Positions 7,190 through 16,191 of a stretch of DNA of 64,000 bases are shown here, piece after piece. Each line of letters opens with the position of its first letter. The first letter of the stretch is position 1. The stretch is taken from the NCBI GenBank assembly GCA_025463005.1, contig JAOAPR010000027.1, forward strand, positions 1-64,000, given 5' to 3'. The notes beneath the pieces were generated by a model, which made no database searches, was not told the origin of the DNA, and saw only the letters and a program-made list of their open reading frames with translations. This DNA is from Bryobacterales bacterium (GTDB lineage: Bacteria > Acidobacteriota > Terriglobia > Bryobacterales > Bryobacteraceae). The translations under genes and the position numbers were made by a program.

Positions 7190-8766
7190 ACCGACGATCG
7201 TTTCTTCAGTACGGAACAGCGACTGCCGGATTCTTCACGGGCGCTCTATCAAGATCGTTGGGTGCTGAACTCAAGCCGGGTGCGACCGTCGACACCTCCG
7301 CCGGCAAAATTCGCGGCCTGGTGATTGATCGGGTCAACGCGTTCAAAGGGATTCCGTATGGCGCCTCCACGGCCGGGAATCGCCGTTTTCTGCCGCCTGT
7401 CAAGCCTGAACCCTGGACCGGAATCAAAGACACTCTCGAATGGGGTCCGGAAGCTCCTCAGGTGAGTCCGCATGGCGAGATCCCCGAAGTCCGGGCCACC
7501 ATCCCTGTCACGGGAATGAGCGAGGATTGCCTGCGCCTGAACGTCTGGACCAACGGTTTCGGCCGCAGCGACAAGCGTCCGGTGATGGTCTGGCAGCATG
7601 GCGGCGGATTTACCAGCGGCAACGGCAGTTACACCATTTATGACGGCGCGAATCTGGCCCGCAAGCGCGACGTGGTCATGGTCACGATTAACCACCGGCT
7701 GAATTCGTTCGGGTTTCTGCACCTGGCTGGGATCGGCGGGGCGAAGTTCGCTCAGGCATCGAATGCCGGGATGCTGGACGCCATCGCCGCGCTCCAGTGG
7801 GTCCATGAGAACATCGCGAATTTTGGCGGCGACCCGAATAACGTCACGATCTTCGGACAATCCGGCGGCGCAGGAAAGGTCAGCACGCTTCTGGCAATGC
7901 CGGGAGCCAAGGGCCTGTTCCATCGGGCGATCATCCAGAGCGGGTCGAATTTGAAAGCCGTTTCCGTGGCTGACGCCACTGCAACTGCCCAAGCCGTCAT
8001 GGCCAAACTAAACGTCAAGTCCGCGGACGATCTGCAAAGAGTTCCCATGGACCAGTTGATCCAGGCGACCACATCCACTCAGGGTTTGCGGCTCGCGCCG
8101 GTGCTCGACGGCAACACGCTACCGCGCGATCCCTTTTCGCCCGACGCTCCGGAGGTGTCGGCGGATGTGCCGGTGCTGCTCGGCAGCACCGAAACCGAAG
8201 TCACGTTCTTCCCCGGCACAGGCATGGATCCTATTGACGATACAGCGCTGCTGACGCGAGTCAAACAGGCCGCGCGCGGCGACGACGCCCAGGCCAAACA
8301 CCTCATTGAGCTCTACCGCAAGGGACGTCCGGGAGTTTCTAATATTGATGTCGCCTTGATCGTGGAGTCCGATATGCGCGTACGCACAGGAATCGCAACG
8401 ATAGCCGAGCTGAAGGCTGCGAAGCCTGCGCCCGTATACCTCTACTACTTCACCTGGCGGTCTCCCGTGCGCGACGGCAAGCTGAAGGCATTCCATACGC
8501 TCGAGATTCCGTTCGTCACCGATAACGTGGACAATGCCACGTCGATGACCGGGATGGGCCAGGATCGCTACGGGTTGCAAGACAAGATGAGTGCGGCATG
8601 GGCCGCTTTCGCGCGCACCGGAAACCCCAACCACAAGGGTCTACCTAACTGGCCGAAGTTCAACCCGAGCCAGCGTGCCACCATGATCTTCAACAAAGAG
8701 TGCAAGGTGGTCAACGATCCAAACGGCGAGGAGCGGAAGGCTCTGGCGGCTCTCCGGCCCGCGTAG
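7186..8766 (+). CDS. Exported type-B carboxylesterase/lipase
   Basis: The 526-aa protein has the alpha/beta-hydrolase carboxylesterase-B fold: an oxyanion-hole region HGGGFTSGN near 140, nucleophile elbow GQSGGAGK near 225, and a late catalytic His within FHTLEIPF. The N-terminus (MNRRSFLQYGTATAGFF) resembles a Tat-type leader with an RR pair, implying export after folding. Family members hydrolyse carboxylic esters; the substrate is unknown. It overlaps the preceding gene by ATGA and ends four bases from a convergent DUF6152 gene. Confidence 0.9.
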   Translation: MNRRSFLQYGTATAGFFTGALSRSLGAELKPGATVDTSAGKIRGLVIDRVNAFKGIPYGASTAGNRRFLPPVKPEPWTGIKDTLEWGPEAPQVSPHGEIPEVRATIPVTGMSEDCLRLNVWTNGFGRSDKRPVMVWQHGGGFTSGNGSYTIYDGANLARKRDVVMVTINHRLNSFGFLHLAGIGGAKFAQASNAGMLDAIAALQWVHENIANFGGDPNNVTIFGQSGGAGKVSTLLAMPGAKGLFHRAIIQSGSNLKAVSVADATATAQAVMAKLNVKSADDLQRVPMDQLIQATTSTQGLRLAPVLDGNTLPRDPFSPDAPEVSADVPVLLGSTETEVTFFPGTGMDPIDDTALLTRVKQAARGDDAQAKHLIELYRKGRPGVSNIDVALIVESDMRVRTGIATIAELKAAKPAPVYLYYFTWRSPVRDGKLKAFHTLEIPFVTDNVDNATSMTGMGQDRYGLQDKMSAAWAAFARTGNPNHKGLPNWPKFNPSQRATMIFNKECKVVNDPNGEERKALAALRPA

Positions 8767-8769
8767 CGG

Positions 8770-9123
8770 TTAATTTCCGAAAGGCGTAGCGGTTAGCTTT
8801 TTGCCGTCCGGGAACTCCACCGTAAAACACTTTTGTGCGAGCGTAGCCGGGTCCTTGGCGCGCGCGCCCGTGCAACTGATTTTGTCACCGGCTTTCAGGC
8901 TCTCTTTCGTCCATCCATAGCGGCGCAGCAGGTTCAGCGCCTCGATCTCCAGGCGCCAGTGCTCGCCGTTTACATCCAGATCGATATAGGAGTGTGGATT
9001 CGCCCAATAGAACTTCGTCACGACGCCCGTAATGGTGAACGGGCGCGTCATATCGAAGGCAGCGGTCGAATGGTGCGCCAATAAGGGAGCCGCGAGCAAT
9101 AGCAATGTGATCGGCGCTCGCAT
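8770..9123 (-). CDS. Second DUF6152-family exported protein
   Basis: This 117-aa protein has a signal peptide (MRAPITLLLLAAPLLA) followed directly by HHSTAAFD, then VTKFYWANPHSYIDLDV. These match the landmarks of the larger copy at 3755: two His at the mature N-terminus and a central NPHS. It converges on the carboxylesterase with three bases between stops, and is followed upstream by a membrane protein gene on the same strand. Function unknown. Confidence 0.85.
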   Translation of the reverse strand: MRAPITLLLLAAPLLAHHSTAAFDMTRPFTITGVVTKFYWANPHSYIDLDVNGEHWRLEIEALNLLRRYGWTKESLKAGDKISCTGARAKDPATLAQKCFTVEFPDGKKLTATPFGN

Positions 9124-9128
9124 GCCGA

Positions 9129-9713
9129 CTATTCTAACGGGAGCTGGATCATGGTCTGCTTGTGAAACAGGCAGCCGCCGTTGCCGATGATGACAAGACT
9201 CAAGAGACCGCAGGGAGGGCCGCCATGCCCGGTGACTAATCCCAGCTCACGAACGTTCGGGGGCAGGTCAAAACTGCGCTTGGCCGCGATCGATTCGCCG
9301 GGTTGCAATCGAACGTCCAGGGGCGTTTCCGCGGGATCGGGCGCAGGGTCATAATGTTTGTCGTTCTCGTCGCGCACGTAGATCCAGGCGCCATTGGCTC
9401 GCTGGGCCACGCGCCGCGCCCGGCTCGAAATCGACATATTCACGATGTAATTCGTATCCGTGCGTTTGGCGTTCTCCACGGTGAGGCACCAGTCGTCGAA
9501 ACACCACGGCTCTCCGGCGGCGATAACCCGCTGCGGAGCAAGAAATGCGACCGCCACGGAGATTCCGAGGTACACAGCCGCACATATCAGCCACACGCGC
9601 AGGATTGAGAAGGCTCGACGCAGGCGCCCCCGGACGGCCGCATAGGCTGCCGCGGCCAGAGTGATGAAAGAAACCAGGAAGGCCGCCAGAAACAGCAGAT
9701 CGAAGATTGTCAT
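9129..9713 (-). CDS. Hypothetical membrane-anchored protein
   Basis: This 194-aa protein begins with two hydrophobic segments (about residues 4-27 and 38-60), then a soluble, probably extracytoplasmic domain with paired cysteines (WCFDDWC near 90) and a DUF4352-like beta-sandwich flavour (VNMSISSRARR, LQPGESIAAKRSFDLP). I do not recognise a defined family. It lies 5 bp upstream of the DUF6152 gene on the same strand and is likely co-transcribed with it. Confidence 0.65.
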   Translation of the reverse strand: MTIFDLLFLAAFLVSFITLAAAAYAAVRGRLRRAFSILRVWLICAAVYLGISVAVAFLAPQRVIAAGEPWCFDDWCLTVENAKRTDTNYIVNMSISSRARRVAQRANGAWIYVRDENDKHYDPAPDPAETPLDVRLQPGESIAAKRSFDLPPNVRELGLVTGHGGPPCGLLSLVIIGNGGCLFHKQTMIQLPLE

Positions 9714-9722
9714 CGATACTCT

Positions 9723-9736
9723 GTACTATAGAGTAC
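9723..9736. promoter_or_regulatory. Palindrome GTACT-ATAG-AGTAC, possible operator
   Basis: The inverted repeat lies ten bases upstream of the start of the membrane protein gene (9713, minus strand). Read on that strand, its centre contains TATAGT, which could be a -10 box, so a repressor binding here would block transcription. No regulator gene is adjacent. The assignment as an operator is inference from symmetry and position. Confidence 0.35.
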
Positions 9737-9789
9737 TTTTCATTGCCTGGCAAATAGCGCTTTAACCCTGTAAATCGGCATGCAGCACG

Positions 9790-9818
9790 TTGCATGCCGG
9801 AGCGACGTTCACTATACT
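9790..9818 (+). promoter_or_regulatory. Sigma-70-type promoter for the c-heme/propeller gene
   Basis: TTGCAT (9790-9795) and TATACT (9813-9818) are separated by exactly 17 bp. Transcription from about 9825 would give a leader of about 50 nt with GAGGAGGAG before the ATG at 9877. Confidence 0.55.
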
Positions 9819-9876
9819 TGATGATTGCGCGCACGCGTGGCACGTGGTGCGGGCATACCTCATGAGGAGGAGTTCC

Positions 9877-12207
9877 ATGCAGACTTCCCGTTCCAGAATC
9901 ACGAGCGCCCTGGTATCCGTCGCGCTCCTGTGCCTCATCGCCCTACTCACAACCTTCTCGACCAACGCCCAGCAGACCAAAGGGAAAGGTCAGGATAAAG
10001 CCGCGAAGGCCAATTCCCGCATCAGTTATCCCGGCTACATCGGTGGCGTCGTTCAAGGTGAAAAGGGTCCCGAAGCCGGAGTATGGGTCATCGCCGAGAC
10101 CAAAGATCTTCAGACCGGCATGATCAAGACGGTCGTTACTGACGATCAGGGCCGGTTCGTGCTACCCGATTTGCCGGCGGTGAATTATAAGGTTTGGTCC
10201 AGGGGTTATGGAATCGTGGATTCAACTCCGATCGAGATGAAACCCACCACCACTCAGGTGACTATCAAAGTTGCTACCGCAAAGACTCCTCAGGAAGCCG
10301 CGAAGGTTTACCCCGGCGATTACTGGCTGTCGCTGCTGGCTCCGCCGCCTCCGAGCGCGTTCCCCCAAACCGCTCAGGCCGCCGCGAGGATGGTCGATCA
10401 GGACCACTGGATCGATCAACTGAAGAAGGGTTGCAACTTCTGCCACCAGCTCGGAAATCCGTTGACGCGCGACGTTCAGCACGTGTTCGCGGCCAAGCCT
10501 GACCTGGCTAAGACCCATGCTGACGCCTGGGAGTGGCGCTTGGGCGTCGGCGTGCGCGGAACGAACATGTACGGCACCATGAGCGGAATGGGCAAAGACG
10601 TGACCTTGAAGGCCCTTGCGGACTGGACCGAAGCCATTGAAAAGGGCGCCGTTCCCCCGGTGCCTCCACGTCCTACCGGGATCGAGCGCAACATTGTCTC
10701 CACCCAATGGGATGTAGGCGACGATCATTCCTTCATGCACGATGAGATCTCTACCGATAAGAATCACCCGGATGTGAACGGCAGTGGTCCTGTCTACGCC
10801 GTCAACGCTGGACATGGAGCACTGGTCATTTTGGACCAGGCCGATAATAACCAGTATTCAATCGATATTCCGACCCGCGATTCCAAGGACAAAGTTCCTT
10901 CGCGCTTTCCGGCGCCGAATCGCCCGTCTTTTTTCTGGGGCAACGAACATCTATGGGCCAATCCTCCCTACAATCCTGCGGATCCTCACAATCCGATGAT
11001 GGACAGCAAGGGCCGTGTATGGCTGACCTCGAAGATTCGCGGGAATCAGGAGCCAGCTTGGTGCAGCGATCCGAGCAACAAATACGCCGAGTGGTTCCCG
11101 CGGCGCAATAGCGCCCGGCAGGCCTCGGTCTACGATCCGAAGACCAAGAAATTCAGCTTAATCGAAACTTGCTATGCCACGCACCATGTGGTGATCGATA
11201 ACGATCCGGATGAGACCGTTTACTTCAACGAGCTGAGCGGTCCTGTTTTCGGATGGATCGATTCCAAAGTTTACGATCAGACGATGGCCGCTACGAACGA
11301 CGAGAGCAAAGCCGAACAGGCCGCTGTCGGCTGGTGTGAACAGACCGTGGACACCAACGGTGACGGAAAGATCACCAGACCCTGGAACGTCATCGGACGC
11401 GGCGCCGATCTTGCTGCTCTATACGGAACCGATACGGCCGGTGCAGCCCCCGCAGCCGGACGAGCCGGCAAGGACGGCAAGGGCAAAGGCGCGGCGGCCC
11501 CATTTGATCCGAAACTCGACAGTCTTGTCAGTTTCTCGCTGTACTCGGTGATGCCGAGTCCAGTGGATGACTCTGTCTGGGGCGTCGCGGAAGATTTCCC
11601 CGGCTACCTGATCCGGTTGCAGCGGGGCGACAATCCGCCCGTCACCTGCAAGACCCAGGTCTTCAAGGTGCCCTCGCCGGGCTATGATCCTCGTGGAATC
11701 GACGTCGACAGCAAGGGTGTGGTGTGGACCGGCCTGGCGGCAACCAGTCACCTGGCCGCCTTCGATGTCCGGAAGTGCAAGAACTTGACTGGAGCCATGC
11801 ACGTCGATGGCAGCGACTGTCCGGAAGGCTGGACGTTATATCAAACGAACGGCCCCAAGCTGAAGGGCACCAATGTTCCGGCTGACTTCCATTACTTCAA
11901 TTGGACGGATTCCCACAACATCATGCAGATGGGGCAAGATACTCCGTTTTTGACGGGATCAAACTCCGACTCGCTGATCGGGCTGGATCCGGCAACCAGG
12001 AAGTGGACCTATTTCCGCATCCCCTATCCGCTCGGCTTCTACGCGCGCGGAATGGACGGACGCATCGATGACGCCAATGCCGGGTGGAAAGGCCGTGCCC
12101 TGTACTCCAATTACGGCACGCACTTCGTCTGGCATATCGAGGGTGGAAAGGGAACCAAGGGCAAGGTGGTGAAGTTCCAGATCCGGCCCAATCCGCTGGC
12201 TCGATAA
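9877..12207 (+). CDS. Exported c-heme protein with carboxypeptidase-regulatory and propeller-like domains
   Basis: Start 9877 is preferred to 9790 because GAGGAGGAG precedes it and a signal peptide follows (ends near STNAQQ). The 776-aa protein has an N-terminal Ig-like carboxypeptidase-regulatory domain (about 40-140), then a single c-heme motif CNFCH at about 186-190 with methionines following (YGTMSGMGK), then a long C-terminal part with repeated 'DSKGRVW' and 'GIDVDSKGVVW' blades resembling a Vgb/lactonase-type beta-propeller. The haem implies an electron-transfer or redox role in the periplasm. Domain order is read from motifs; substrate unknown. Confidence 0.8.
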   Translation: MQTSRSRITSALVSVALLCLIALLTTFSTNAQQTKGKGQDKAAKANSRISYPGYIGGVVQGEKGPEAGVWVIAETKDLQTGMIKTVVTDDQGRFVLPDLPAVNYKVWSRGYGIVDSTPIEMKPTTTQVTIKVATAKTPQEAAKVYPGDYWLSLLAPPPPSAFPQTAQAAARMVDQDHWIDQLKKGCNFCHQLGNPLTRDVQHVFAAKPDLAKTHADAWEWRLGVGVRGTNMYGTMSGMGKDVTLKALADWTEAIEKGAVPPVPPRPTGIERNIVSTQWDVGDDHSFMHDEISTDKNHPDVNGSGPVYAVNAGHGALVILDQADNNQYSIDIPTRDSKDKVPSRFPAPNRPSFFWGNEHLWANPPYNPADPHNPMMDSKGRVWLTSKIRGNQEPAWCSDPSNKYAEWFPRRNSARQASVYDPKTKKFSLIETCYATHHVVIDNDPDETVYFNELSGPVFGWIDSKVYDQTMAATNDESKAEQAAVGWCEQTVDTNGDGKITRPWNVIGRGADLAALYGTDTAGAAPAAGRAGKDGKGKGAAAPFDPKLDSLVSFSLYSVMPSPVDDSVWGVAEDFPGYLIRLQRGDNPPVTCKTQVFKVPSPGYDPRGIDVDSKGVVWTGLAATSHLAAFDVRKCKNLTGAMHVDGSDCPEGWTLYQTNGPKLKGTNVPADFHYFNWTDSHNIMQMGQDTPFLTGSNSDSLIGLDPATRKWTYFRIPYPLGFYARGMDGRIDDANAGWKGRALYSNYGTHFVWHIEGGKGTKGKVVKFQIRPNPLAR

Positions 12208-12218
12208 TTAAAAAGGTG

Positions 12219-12238
12219 GAGCGGGCTGAAGCCCGCTC
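12219..12238. terminator. Bidirectional terminator between convergent genes
   Basis: GAGCGGGCT-GA-AGCCCGCTC forms a 9-bp stem between the propeller gene (stop 12207) and the SUMF1-like gene (stop 12245, minus strand). Read on the minus strand it is followed by CCACCTTTTT, giving a T-run. On the plus strand only TATAAC follows, so termination is likely better for the minus-strand gene. Confidence 0.65.
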
Positions 12239-12244
12239 TATAAC

Positions 12245-13015
12245 TTATTCCGAAACGCAGCGGAAGCCGATGTTGTAATCGATATCGGTTGTCTCGAAGT
12301 GCCTGCGATATGACGCGCGGATCAGATCCGGGTCGTCCCACCACCCGCCGCCGCGCAGCTCCTTGTATTCCGCGGTGCTCGGTCCTGTGGGGTTAATGTT
12401 TTCCTGGTTGAGCTGGACCCAGTAAAACGTGTGGGTCCACTCGACGACGTTGCCAAGCATGTCGTACAGCCCAAATGCATTGGGTTTCTTCTGTGCCACC
12501 GGATGCGTCGAAAACTTACTGTTGCCCCAATACCAGGCGATCTCGTCCAGGTTGCCGTAGCGGCTCCCAGTGGTTCCCGCGCGCGCGGCATACTCCCATT
12601 CGGCTGCCGATGGAAGTCGTCCTCGGATCTCGGTGCAATACGCGTCGGCCTCATCCCAACTGACATATTCTACTGGCAGATCGGATCCCTGAAAGATGCT
12701 GGGATTGTATCCCATGACCTTTTCAAAAGCGGCTTGCGTAACCTCGGTTCGGCTCAACCAGAATCCCCTGGTAAGGGTCACCTTGCGGGGGGGATATTCG
12801 TCCCCGTAACACTCGTCGTCTCCCGGTGAGCATCCGGTGGTAACCGTTCCCGGAGGAATCCACAGGTAACGGAGGCCGTCCTTCGGGTTTGTTTTCGAAT
12901 CGCCCAGTTTCGGCGAGGCGGTTTTCCCGACGCTCGCCTGAAAAGCCGCGATACCGGGTGGTGTCATGGCGGCGATGCAAGCCAGGACTAAGTTGATCGT
13001 ACGATGGATGCGCAC
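12245..13015 (-). CDS. SUMF1/formylglycine-generating-enzyme-fold protein, exported
   Basis: The 256-aa protein has a signal peptide and the SUMF1 fold landmarks: RYLWIPPGTVTTG, TEVTQAAFEKVMGYNPS, PVEYVSWDEADAYC, RLPSAAEWEYAAR, GLYDMLGNVVEW, LRGGGWWDD, GFRCVSE. The cysteine pair used by authentic formylglycine-generating enzymes is absent from the final 'RGGGW' region, so sulfatase activation is unlikely. Members of this type often act as binding or protein-modifying modules. No sulfatase gene is nearby. Confidence 0.85.
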   Translation of the reverse strand: MRIHRTINLVLACIAAMTPPGIAAFQASVGKTASPKLGDSKTNPKDGLRYLWIPPGTVTTGCSPGDDECYGDEYPPRKVTLTRGFWLSRTEVTQAAFEKVMGYNPSIFQGSDLPVEYVSWDEADAYCTEIRGRLPSAAEWEYAARAGTTGSRYGNLDEIAWYWGNSKFSTHPVAQKKPNAFGLYDMLGNVVEWTHTFYWVQLNQENINPTGPSTAEYKELRGGGWWDDPDLIRASYRRHFETTDIDYNIGFRCVSE

Positions 13016-13080
13016 GTGCCTCCCAAAGTTGCCAATTTACCACATGTGCGCGGAAATCCTACAAAAACGATTGGCGTCGG

Positions 13081-14034
13081 CTAGCGGCCCCGGGCTGCGG
13101 TGGCGCTGGCCGCCACTGCTCCCGAACTCGTGCCTGACGAGACGCCTACAGCTCCCGTGCTCGCGTTAGAAGACGGGGCAATCGATCCCGCCCGGGAGGA
13201 CGAGGAAACGCCCTGCCAGGAAGAATTGCTGGCAGAGTTGTTTCCTTGATAACCGTAGTTGGGGGCTGGCTGGAACACAATCCAGACCGACGCGGGACTG
13301 TACCAGGAGAATCCAAACGGGCTATAGAGGTGCCCCGAGCGGGGAAGAAACGTGTACATGCCCATCCAGGGGTCCCAGGCCCACAGGCTGTTGCTGAAGC
13401 CATTGGAATTGGTGCCGTGGGCGGCCGAGATATTGGCCAGGGCCAGCCGGTAATTGCGTTGCTGGCTCCAGGCGTACAACTCGCCTTTCGCTTTACCCTT
13501 GTTGAATTTATCGGGCGTCAGCGAGGATCCCACCAATAGGGTGCGTCCGCCTTTAAGCTCGGTGGAATTGGAAGCGTCCGACACTTGAGCTTTTCCGTCG
13601 AAGGTGCGAACCTGACCCGCATCAGCATTGAAGTGGTAAAGACCGGTTTTGAGCAGCAAAGTCTCGGAATCGGCCATTTTCACCGCAATCCGATTGTCTT
13701 TAAGGATTTCGTCCGCTTCTACCAGCGCCGATCCGCTGAGGATTTCCACCTGCGTGTCGGTCAGTTTGTTCGAAATCATCCGGAAAGACGTGTTTCGGTC
13801 CAGGCGCAGAAAGACGCCCGGGGTCAGGAGGATTTCGGCGTGCCCCGCCTGCGTGGAAAAAATCTGGCCGACCTTAACTTCAGGGAAAATCGCGCCGTCA
13901 AGCTTCACCGGCTGGCCCGCGAGCTGTACGCCGCCTTCGACGTAGTTCACCATCCCGGATCGGGCGGAAATTACGGCCTGCGCCCAGATAGCGGGGACAG
14001 CGATGAGGGAAATCAGGACAACGGCCGTGCGCAT
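13081..14034 (-). CDS. Exported FecR-domain-like protein
   Basis: This 317-aa protein has a signal peptide (ends AIWAQA), a FecR-like beta domain at about 20-190 (VGQIFSTQAGHAEILLTPGVFLRLDRN, ADEILKDNRIAVKM, TFDGKAQVSD), an aromatic/Gly stretch (SLWAWDPWMGMY), and a Ser/Gly/Ala-rich tail that is probably disordered. FecR domains here likely serve as extracytoplasmic structural modules, not sigma regulators, since no sigma factor gene is adjacent. The upstream gene on the same strand encodes another exported protein 74 bp away. Confidence 0.7.
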   Translation of the reverse strand: MRTAVVLISLIAVPAIWAQAVISARSGMVNYVEGGVQLAGQPVKLDGAIFPEVKVGQIFSTQAGHAEILLTPGVFLRLDRNTSFRMISNKLTDTQVEILSGSALVEADEILKDNRIAVKMADSETLLLKTGLYHFNADAGQVRTFDGKAQVSDASNSTELKGGRTLLVGSSLTPDKFNKGKAKGELYAWSQQRNYRLALANISAAHGTNSNGFSNSLWAWDPWMGMYTFLPRSGHLYSPFGFSWYSPASVWIVFQPAPNYGYQGNNSASNSSWQGVSSSSRAGSIAPSSNASTGAVGVSSGTSSGAVAASATAARGR

Positions 14035-14107
14035 AGGTTAGATCCCCTTAGCTTCAATTAACTGCCCTTTTCGGACGCGTGTCAAGCGCCGGACGTTGCA
14101 GAATAGT

Positions 14108-16090
14108 CTAGCGATTCGGAAACCGGCGCAAGGTTCCAGGGATCTGGACGGCCGGCTTTTCCCGAATCCGATTGCGTAGCAGGCCGGTATCGGTCGGTGC
14201 CTGATTCACTGAGCTACTGGCCCCGATCGGGATCTGGGCTTCGGTCGTGTACGAATCGGGAAGGGAAATATCGATGTATACATTACCTGGGGCGATATCG
14301 GACGGTATAGTGACCGTAATTGCGTACACGCCGATCAGCGTCGGCGAGAGACCCCCAAATCCCACCGTCGCCTGCTCGCCATCGACCACCACGATGGGCG
14401 TGTTCACGGCGTAGCTTAGCGGACTCGATGGTGCCGGCGTGCCATCGGCGACCGGCGGATCCACGTCGCCCAGACCGTTGACATACATCAGTATCGTTTC
14501 GCCGGGACGGGCCGGGTTCTGCGCGGTGACGGTCGCGTAGGAATTGTCCTGGACGTGTTGTGCGATCGCGAAGCCGACGCCGCCAGCGGGAGTGGTGTAA
14601 ACCCCCGGCGTGCCGTCTTTCACGCGAACCGTCCTTATGTCCGATTTGACATTATTGTTGACTACCTGGATCGAAGCGACGGTTCCCGTGGTGGCAAAGG
14701 GTACGATCGCAGACACGAAACCAGGACTCACGTAATAGATTGGCGCCTGCCGGCCGTTGATCAGCACCTGCACGCCTCCCAGAGTGAAGGGCATCTTGTC
14801 ATTTTGGACCGTTGTGGAGGAAAGACCGGTCCCATACAGAGCGATGAATCCGCCGCGGGAAACCCCCACCGTGAACGGCGCAGAGCTCGCGGCGTTGGCG
14901 ACACCGGTGGGATTCAGATACACGCCCGAGCCGCTGAAATCGGGTGCTCTCACCGCGACGTTGATTCCCAGGCGAGATCCGTTGCCGTAACCGATCCGAA
15001 TCGCGCCACCGGCGCCCACCACATTATGAATACCGAGGAAGTCATCATGTGTGCCATCCGCGGCCACCGAAAAGAGATCCGAATACGTATAGTCGAACGG
15101 CAGATAATCGATGGTCGAATCAAAGCCGGTGAGGACCCGCTGATGTCCGACTATGGTTCCGGAGCCGGCACTAAAGGCGCCGTAGTAAGTGGCAAGGGTC
15201 GGGAAGCCTCCGGATGGAGTCATGTCGGCGCCCGCCTGATAGTACAGGCCTTTGAGCGCATCCGCCGGGACACTTCCGCCGTAGGCGCGCACGCCGACGA
15301 TCATGTCCCATCCGGTAGCGGATCCGCCGAAGAAGAAGTTGCCGTTGGCGGCGAGATAGCACAAGGCATCTCCCGCGATTAGCGTTTGCGTGACCAGCGA
15401 TCCGCCGAAGCTGAGCGTCAACGCTCCGCTCGCGAAGGAATAGGTCGCGTTGTTCACAGTCTGGGTGACGGCTGTTGTGCCAGTTCCCACCAATCCGTTC
15501 AGGTTCACTGTGCCGAGGCTGCCTTGGCCGTTCGGGTTCAAGGGAAACAGCATGTCCCGAGCCTGGGACACGTTCGTGCTGGGATAATTCACGGCCGCTG
15601 CCCAGTAGTTCCCGTTGAAGCTGGCATTTGTGGGCGCGGAAGCAGGCGCCTGCGCGGCGACGAACATGTTGTTGATCCGGTCATCAGTGCTGCTGCCGAT
15701 AAAAATGCCTTGCGAAACGATACCCCATACCGTGCTGTTCGCGTTGCCGGAGCTGGGCCGAATGGGATCGTCCAGGTAGCCCATGCCGCTCGCGGAAATC
15801 CGGTACGCGCCTGTGGTCGAGAAACTTTGTGGCGATGTGTTGTTCGAATCCATGACCCTGGAAGTCAGCGTATAGCCGCCGTTTCCATCGAACACGATGG
15901 TGCCGTAGATCGCGACACGATGGAGGTCGGCGTTATACCGCCACATCACCTCGCGGAAGTTATAGGTGCCGCTCAGCATGCCATTTCCGCTGGAATCCCA
16001 CGCGAAATTGTCGGCTGCCAGCGCGAGGTGGCTCGTGACCGCGATCAGGAGCGTGAGTAATGCCAATCGTGCGATTTTCACAGTTGTCAC
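14108..16090 (-). CDS. Exported protein with TIGR03437-type C-terminal domain
   Basis: The 660-aa protein has a signal peptide (ends LALAA), an N-terminal Gly/Ser/Thr-rich beta region (about 25-390) and a C-terminal module beginning GVANAASSAPFTVGVSRGGF, with ALYGTGLS, NGRQAPIYYVSPG, NPARPGETILMYVNGLG and DGEQATVGFGGL. That module matches the repeat-rich C-terminal domain known mainly from Solibacter-type Acidobacteriota, and is a taxonomic marker. The protein is probably exposed on or secreted to the cell surface. Function unknown. Confidence 0.8.
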   Translation of the reverse strand: MTTVKIARLALLTLLIAVTSHLALAADNFAWDSSGNGMLSGTYNFREVMWRYNADLHRVAIYGTIVFDGNGGYTLTSRVMDSNNTSPQSFSTTGAYRISASGMGYLDDPIRPSSGNANSTVWGIVSQGIFIGSSTDDRINNMFVAAQAPASAPTNASFNGNYWAAAVNYPSTNVSQARDMLFPLNPNGQGSLGTVNLNGLVGTGTTAVTQTVNNATYSFASGALTLSFGGSLVTQTLIAGDALCYLAANGNFFFGGSATGWDMIVGVRAYGGSVPADALKGLYYQAGADMTPSGGFPTLATYYGAFSAGSGTIVGHQRVLTGFDSTIDYLPFDYTYSDLFSVAADGTHDDFLGIHNVVGAGGAIRIGYGNGSRLGINVAVRAPDFSGSGVYLNPTGVANAASSAPFTVGVSRGGFIALYGTGLSSTTVQNDKMPFTLGGVQVLINGRQAPIYYVSPGFVSAIVPFATTGTVASIQVVNNNVKSDIRTVRVKDGTPGVYTTPAGGVGFAIAQHVQDNSYATVTAQNPARPGETILMYVNGLGDVDPPVADGTPAPSSPLSYAVNTPIVVVDGEQATVGFGGLSPTLIGVYAITVTIPSDIAPGNVYIDISLPDSYTTEAQIPIGASSSVNQAPTDTGLLRNRIREKPAVQIPGTLRRFPNR

Positions 16091-16191
16091 CGTGTTTTGG
16101 ACGCAACCCGGGGAAGGCAGGTTAACGGGGAATTTCGGACGCCCGGCGTGGGGGACATGAGGTCGTCCGATTGTACCGCTACGCCGTTTGT

